64,000 bases of DNA from Dioscorea cayenensis subsp. rotundata (Eukaryota > Streptophyta > Magnoliopsida > Dioscoreales > Dioscoreaceae): positions 31,303,916 through 31,367,915 of the forward strand of contig NC_052489.1 of NCBI RefSeq assembly GCF_009730915.1, in the 5' to 3' direction. The number at the start of each line of letters is the position of its first letter. Positions within the stretch are counted from its first letter, which is position 1. The notes under the pieces are model-generated. The model was not told the DNA's origin and ran no database searches. It saw only the letters and a list, made by a program, of their open reading frames with translations. The position numbers and the translations under genes were made by a program. Below are positions 57,117-64,000 of the stretch, piece after piece.

Positions 57117-59893
57117 CTGGTAGAATTGGTTGGTGATGTTGCTGATCAAAGTGCTCCTGTAAAGGTTTTGGAGAACTACCATAAGACACAGTACTAAAGT
57201 ATCCCTCTGATGCCGCAGGTCCATTCACAAGTTGCTTAGCTCTGGTAAATCCTAAACCGCCAGCCATACGACCATTTGAAAATCCATAGGGTGAAGGTTT
57301 TGGCATACTTGGTCTCATCCTGCCACCCATCTGGGCTCCAGGACTATGAAAGATATGGCTTGCTTGAGTCCCACCGTAGTGTTTATGTTGAAGTTGCTGC
57401 GAAACCATACTAGATTCATTGACCAAGAGCCCACCTGCATTAGAAAAATCTGGATTTACAGCAGTTGGCTTAAAATTATTCAACCCAGGGGTTGGGATCA
57501 ATTGACTTGGTGGTTGTCATGCAACGGAGGACATGGTATTGGTTACTCCAGAGCCAAGTGAAGCATTTGATGTCATCTTTCGATATCCATTAGGAACTTG
57601 TCCTGCATATGAAAATCATCTTATTGCATGCTAAAGACATGGTGAGTTCACCAACATGCAATATGTGGATATATAAGCTTTGCCGTCAGACATATTGAAG
57701 CTGGTGGCATTTCCAACACCACCTAATCCATTTGCAATTGGTAGCAAGTTCCCTGTGTTGCTTGTAGTTTGCACCACCATAGCAGCAGCATTGCTGGCAT
57801 TCCTGACATTTTCTGCCGGACCAACCATGGAATTTGTGCTACTATTCTGGGCCATACCAGGTGTTGGAATCATTGTGCCAACAGCAAAGGATGAAAGAAA
57901 ATGGTGAGAATTGAGCTGGCTGTTGTAAGTTGTCATCTTTACTAGACTTTGCAAGTGTTGATCTATTGTAGGCCCATTCATGTTAATGTAATCTTCCTGA
58001 AAAAATAAAAAAGGTAAAACAAACAGACAAGGAATACATGTATTGCACAAGGAAAAAATGCATGAAGCCAATATATTTATTTCCTAAAAGACCTCAAGGA
58101 AGTCAAAATAGATCCCTCAGAGAGCAAGCATGGGCAAAACCAAATCCAAAACAATTACATATATAACCCAAACAAATATTGGTCTAAACATAAGCATCCT
58201 TTTAATAAATAAAAAACTATAGTAGGTGTAAGAATAACCTTTGAAGCAGCATCGCTGTATATATACTCCTCCAACCTTTTTGCGATTTCTAACAATTTTG
58301 GCGCAAACTCTCCAGGCGCGCTATTACTCCTCTTCTGAAGATGTTTGAAATTGAAAAAAGTCTTAATGGTTATATTCAAGTAGAACAGAAAAGTTTCATT
58401 CAAGAGTTAAAAATGGAAAAATCCTCCGTATCATGTAGAATCACTTAAGGATAGGTGGTTGCATAAGGGTCTTAGGGACCACATCCTGTGGATCCTGGAT
58501 GCTAGGTCAAAACTGATATTAAAGCTATTTACAGACTTGAGATCAGTACATTATTGATTATACTAGGGTATGACCCATAAAGAATAGGATAGATGGAAGG
58601 ACATGCAACATTCACACAATCCCAGAATTTTCTTAGCTTCTTACATTTAAGTCAAGCCGATGGCATTACATTAGATAACTTCAACTGAAGAAACACAAGA
58701 CAAGACAACATCCAAGTCATAGGAACATCAAATATTTCAGTAATTTTTTTAAGAAAAAAAAAAGTAATTTTGGCTGATTTACAAGGAATACAGAGATGGA
58801 CATATGGGGTAAGAGAACTCAATTAAGCTTACTATAAATAACTAGACACACCAAATTAAAACATAGAATTCATTTTAGTGCTCGGATGGCACAATAAACT
58901 AAGATAATGGAACAAGAATGATTCCATGAGTTACATGACATATTGCTCTTCAATAATAGGTTCAGCTAGAAAAGGGCTTGGCTTAGGGTTATAAAAAAAA
59001 TGCAAAGAGCAAACTCTTACACGACTGGAAAATGAAGATTTCCCAGAAAGACATAGTGCAAAGCTCTAACTGCATGGTTACATACGAAAAAGAGGGAACA
59101 CATTTTTACTAAATGTCAAGAAGCTTATTGTAAGACATGAGATGGGCTAATCAATCTACCAGCCTTCGTGTAACTACAGAGATGAACACAACCCCGAATA
59201 TGAACCATTAAAAAAAATATACCCATTGAACTGATCACAGGAATGCCAGTTGGGCATGAAGACAGACTGGCCTCCATAAATATTTTTGCTACCGAACAAA
59301 ACAATTAGGATCAGGCTCGGTCAATCGTAATTGCAATGTCTATTATACATGTGGGGGATATTCTAACATTTATATTGGCAAATAGGGGCACATCAGCTCC
59401 TATATTTATGTAGTGCAAATTGCAGTGGCAGTACATAAGATGACATCAATTGCTTGAATTAAGGATGACCATTTGGAATTATCTGGTCTACTAATGAGTT
59501 GAAATTTAAAATATAGTCGTTGTGTGCTATTTGTGCAGACCCACCAATAGGATACATAGAAAAAACACAGGCACACCACATATGAGAGCAGATACCAGAA
59601 TTAGAAATGACAGTACACATACATCCTCGCATGACGCTTGAGGCCATCACCCAAAAATGTAGTTCTTGGAAGTATGGAAGGAAGACAAGCACGATGCTTT
59701 AATTGACTTACATGTATTCTTGCACATCCCGGCGTCTTGCATAGAGTTCAGGATCCATGCTATGTCCACCAAAATTTTGTATCTGAGAAGGTAGCGAACT
59801 GCTCATTTGTTGGGGCAGACCAGAAAATTGCTGACTTGCTTGATTAGGCACCTGCCCGGAGATATGGCCACACATATGTGCCTGTGCATTCAT
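57117..59893 (-). pseudogene. HAC1: HAC1-like histone acetyltransferase, 5' exons only
   Basis: N-terminal part of a p300/CBP-type transcriptional co-activator. Exons seen on the minus strand: 59712-59893 (MNAQAHM...SGQVPNQASQQFSG), 58239-58334 (KRSNSAPGEFAPKLLEIAKR), 57684-57996 (MNGPTIDQHLQSLV, TMIPTPGM) and 57117-57602 (QVPNGYRKMTSN, LIPTPGLNNF). A small exon between the first two is expected but was not identified. Exon 57684-57996 needs a GC donor (GACG|GCAAAG) to join in frame. An in-frame TGA occurs at 57517-57519. The PHD, acetyltransferase, ZZ and TAZ exons, most of the usual protein, are absent: downstream DNA is LTR, virus-like and then PHYC. So this is a truncated duplicate, probably non-functional. 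Confidence 0.85.
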
Positions 59894-61721
59894 CCTTCTC
59901 CACCTTCTTTGTTGCTAAGGGGAGTAGTGTGTGGAGGAGAACATGAGAACCCTGGTAGCAATACATCAGCCGGTAACATAAGTTAATGATTCTTCTCAAG
60001 GGACAACTCCCAGGTAAAATATAAAACATAAATAGCCAACAGTAATAAACGGAGGAAGAGATCATATAAGGCACATATTTGAGATTGTATATTCCAAATC
60101 AATCCTCAAACATATTGCTGCAACTGAATAATATGCTACATTGACTTGATGGTGACTCCATCCTGAGTACAGTTTAGTGCACAATCAAAGCCAGTCAGCT
60201 GTTAGTCTTCTTGGAAAAGGAAGCAGACAAGCTAAAGATCACCCATCTTTTAAAGCTAGATAAATCTTATCAGAAAAACAAGGAAAAGTAAACAGCTTCA
60301 AATTTATTACATATTCACTATTCAGAGAAGGAAAGAAAGTGGAACGCACAACTCCTGTCTGTATGCTTCTTTTTTAAGCAGTTTTTTGGTGAAACACAAA
60401 CTGAATAAAGTCTTTAAGCATAAATACGAGCAATGATTACAATATTGTGCAGGTTTATTCTACAAGTCAAATTACTTTATTTGCATAATGCATGTACGCA
60501 CTGATAATGCATGAACACATTTCAGAGGCCATCATGATGCATCTCTATGACCATGCAACCAAAACAAGTACATAACCTATGTTCATGTAATTCAAGAAAA
60601 TAAGTCATATTTATAGCTTCACTAACTAATTTAAACTCCAGTAAAGCACGTTCCCATATCCAATTGGTAATAAACAATATATATGGGTATAGGTTTTTCA
60701 TAAAAAAAAAAACCCCTAAATCTTCATGCATTTCTGCAAACTCTTCTGGATAAATGTAGATGCACATCCTAATTAGGAAAATGTAAGAAAACAGCAGCAT
60801 GACACATAAATCCAAAGTAGGAGAAGGAAAAAGAAAATTCAAGAAATAAAATGCAAGGGCTAGAGCTGAATAGTGAATTATCAAGACAAACCATGCCGAT
60901 CGGTTGCCTTACATGCTAATTAGAAAAATGTAAGAAGACAAAGTGACATGACACATAAACGAAAAAAATGAAAGAAATCAAGAAACTAATAGAAGGACTA
61001 GGGTACTGAATACATAATTATTGAGACGAATCATACCAATTGGCTGCCCTAGCGGAGGGGTTAGGTTGTGATCAGAGACTACAAAGATAACAATCCCAAA
61101 ACCAAAAAAGACAAGCATATTTTCGCTGATTCTCCTCTACGATAATTCCTATTTGGCTCCCTTTTTCTCCTAGGCACAAATCGATTAAGCTCTTCTTCTT
61201 GACCTTCGCCTTCTCCTAGGAAGCAACACAAGGGCACAAAATTTTTCGAAAACAAGCTTCCTCGGTCTTTTGCTTCTCTCTCCCTGATTTCTTTTCTTAC
61301 AATTGATTTAACCCTTTTCTTCACACAATTACCCTCAAAACCATCCGACACAATGCACCAAAGGTCCAGAGCCAACAACAGCAATCAGAACGCAAGCGCA
61401 GGTGCGTCAATGACCCAGCAACGAGCTATCTCTACGGATCAGGCCGTATCTTGTTCTCTCAAAGCAACGGCAACTCCATTACCATCTTTATCCCACGTCA
61501 CGGGCTGCGTCAAGGCCCATCATCACCAAATATACAGCCCATTGGATAAACCCAATCTACCATGATTATCCAATCAGTTTCACAAAATCTTTATTCTTAC
61601 TATAATCCATTTTGTTTAAGAGGGAGATATATGGAGGTGAATAGTAAACTGCATCTTGTTCATTCCATATTAAATTTTAAAAAAAAATTGCATAGTAATT
61701 TGCGTCTTGTTCATTTTTAAA
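59894..61721. other. Upstream of the HAC1-like fragment, no gene seen
   Basis: It may contain remnants of the parental promoter and leader. 60640-60880 and 60890-61060 share words such as AATTAGAAAAATGTAAGAA and TGACACATAAA, suggesting an old local duplication. No coding signature. Confidence 0.35.
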
Positions 61722-61828
61722 TTGCAATGGGATTTTTTTTATTAAAGTGGATAAACCACAACCTTATTGAAAAAAAAAACACAGAAAGAACAAAAAACAA
61801 AAGAAACAATAACTTGCAATGGGATTTT
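61722..61828 (-). mobile_element. 77-bp LINE tail insertion with 15-bp target duplication
   Basis: TTGCAATGGGATTTT is directly repeated at 61722-61736 and 61814-61828. The 77 bp between them, read on the minus strand, end with GGTTGTGGTTTATCCACTTT, the LINE terminal motif, then TTAATAAAA. This is an extremely 5'-truncated insertion. Confidence 0.85.
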
Positions 61829-64000
61829 ATCTTTTTTCTATATCTTAATTTTATTTTATATGATTTAATTATGAACTAATCGATCAGTTCATGAAGGAAT
61901 GAAGATTATATGACATTTTGTATTAAGGGTTTAGTAATTTTAATGCAAGGATATTATTGACTTCTTTGAGAACGATTAGGGTTTAGGGTTTAGAGTTTCT
62001 CTATTTGTATTTTGAACACATGGGCAAATAAATTTATCTCCATTTTTTAATACCTAGGCGAGCATTTTTTGAGCTTTTAATAACACTGATTCACACTGCA
62101 ACACTTCTTTCTCTTCTTCCTCTCATTTCCTTTCACAGCTTCTGTGATTAGAACATTTTAGTATTTATTACTAGCCATTAGAAGAAATCGTCATCAGCCT
62201 TTCTCATAGATCATGTTTGAATGAGAAGATCTACTGATTGTACTCTAGAAACAGAGTTCCTATTCATCCCTATAAGAGTAACTGGCAGTCCCATTTTACT
62301 TTAGTAAATATTAGTATAAACATATAAATTTGAGTTTGTCTTTCTATTAGCCCAAGCTTGTTGGTTGAATCTAGTGTGTTTGGCTTGCAGCTAATGTTAT
62401 CTACCAAAGAATTATAGATCACAAAAGATAACCATGTAGGGCTCAATAACAAGTGCCAGCATGTGAAAGTGATCAATACTAAAATGTAGATAGGTGCAAA
62501 AAGTGTTGTTCAAAATGTACAGAACAAAATATTGGAAGGTCTAGGATAATATTTTGCACAAGGTCCAAACGTGCTCATAAACTCAACACTAGATAAATAA
62601 ATTTCCCACTCCTCAAATATCATTAAAGACTAACAACATATAAAGAGGGATGAAATTAACAAACTAACAAATAGGATAAAGATCAAAACTAACTATAAAA
62701 AATAGATTAACTCTAACAAAGGCATAACAAATATGTTCGCAATTTTCATACTGAATAATGGCATCCAAACCAAGAAAAAGAAAAAAGATTGACCAGATAT
62801 TTGACCTATATCTGTCCACATATTAGCCAATAATATGTAGTCATCAGAAGTTGTACACTACAGGAGCATAAACCATGGTGACCTCCAAACTTAAAAAAAA
62901 TCATCCATAATGCTCCAAAGTGAAAAATAAAAATAAAAAAATAAAACACCTCGCCATAAAAGCTTATATATGAAACTTCTGCAAGTAATAATGATAAATA
63001 CACACGAAAAGAAATAAAAATGGGGAAAAGCAAGGGAAAAAACAGAAAGTAACCTAAAGATAAATTAAAAGGGATTTCTACCAAGGAAAATTGAACACAT
63101 TATTGAACTACTACAAATAAGGGGAAGAAATACAAGTGATAAGTAAAAATTAAAAATATTCAACTGATGTGTAGGCAAGAATGTTAAGATACACATGGTA
63201 GAAGTCAGTTTTGTTATTTGTATTTCTTAGTAGTTCCACAATAATATTTTGCTTGTACACAAGAAGCAAGATTTGTGATCAAGTTCTATCCCAGCATACA
63301 CAATGGTGCAATCTATTATTCATGTTGGTATTATTTCGAGATATCTACCTCTAAACTGGAAACAAAAAGCATCATGAAAATGAGTTCCAGATTTGCAAAA
63401 GCAAACCTTACATAGTTCCAATTTTAAATCTCAGCACTTTAGAAACAGCCAGCACAACAAGAACATTTATAATATCATTAATTGATGAGTTCTTACTGAG
63501 GGGGAAGAAATCAGTGCAACTACTCATTGTAGATGAAATAACTATAAGAAACCAACCAAAGGCATAAATAATATATTGAGTACAAAAAAGGGGCGGAAAC
63601 TGGCACTACAATTCTTGACATGCTTTTCTTAGGATTTACAGAATTTAAGGTAAGAAATATTACCCATCCAAAACCACAAACAAAGACATCATCCACTAAA
63701 CTGCACACTGCAAGGTATAATGAAAAAGGATTACGTCAATAGATGTTGGTTCAAAAGGGAACTTAGAAACCCTAAATAATTAAGCAAACGACCCTAGTCC
63801 CAATAAATTTATAGCAATATGACCTTGTTCTAAACCAATCAATAAGCCACATCAGAAAACATGCTGCCTAGGTCTTTTTGGATGAATATGGCATTTGGAG
63901 GTGCGGGTTCAGCTTAACCATTTACAAATAGTAATATTTACGCATAGATTCTTGGCTGCTAAAATAATATATGGTTGTTTGAGCTTGCAAGCTACAAAAT
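61829..64000. other. Intergenic DNA, no gene seen
   Basis: AT-rich. A telomere-like word AGGGTTTAGGGTTTAG occurs at about 61978-61994. Short frames at 62270-63708 have no recognisable domain. Confidence 0.4.

Noticed and set aside
61975-61996. Interstitial telomere
   Set aside because: Only about two TTTAGGG units (also degenerate words near 53730 and 55910); too short to be more than chance or a telo-box.

Overview
This is nuclear DNA from a flowering plant, most likely a monocot. The genes have many small GT-AG introns, two products carry chloroplast transit peptides, and there is a phytochrome C gene and two plant-type endo-beta-mannanases. Intergenic DNA is AT-rich and full of plant LTR, LINE, hAT, MITE-like and endogenous pararetrovirus sequence. 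The monocot call rests on the phytochrome and RH50 proteins looking closest to grass forms as I remember them. The species cannot be named from this window.

Layout. 1-5.5 kb: repeat debris with a Ty1/copia 3' end (LTR 1628-2117, RT/RNase H 2118-3010). 6.0-13.9 kb: two endo-1,4-beta-mannanase genes in tandem on the minus strand, separated by a LINE fragment and an LTR-like stretch. 15.3-25.8 kb: three minus-strand genes for plastid proteins or likely plastid proteins: ribosomal protein uL18c (RPL18), a DEAD-box helicase of the RH50 type, and ferredoxin C2 (FdC2). 26.25-32.85 kb: a near full-length but broken L1-type LINE on the plus strand. 33.0-37.6 kb: PHYC on the minus strand with many 1-base indels. 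40.4-42.3 kb: a MITE-like element with tandem repeats that runs into a 1000-N gap. 42.3-52.2 kb: two inverted copies of an endogenous pararetrovirus-like sequence around a 1.5-kb spacer, then a long degenerate AT-rich repeat. 53.75-55.89 kb: a solo LTR with a 5-bp target duplication and a hAT-like element (8-bp target duplication) nested in it. 57.1-59.9 kb: the 5' exons only of a p300/CBP-type acetyltransferase gene (HAC1-like), with an in-frame stop. 60-64 kb: no gene recognised, one tiny LINE tail insertion.

The genes are independent eukaryotic transcription units, not an operon. The mannanases act on cell-wall mannans. RPL18 and FdC2 belong to the plastid translation and redox machinery, and RH50 is an RNA helicase probably acting in ribosomal RNA maturation. 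PHYC is a red/far-red photoreceptor.

Two results deserve most attention. First, the pararetrovirus inverted repeat would give a kilobase-scale RNA hairpin if transcribed. Second, 1-base homopolymer indels are concentrated in RPL18, the last RH50 exon and PHYC, while neighbouring exons are clean. That pattern suggests local consensus errors rather than three independent gene deaths.
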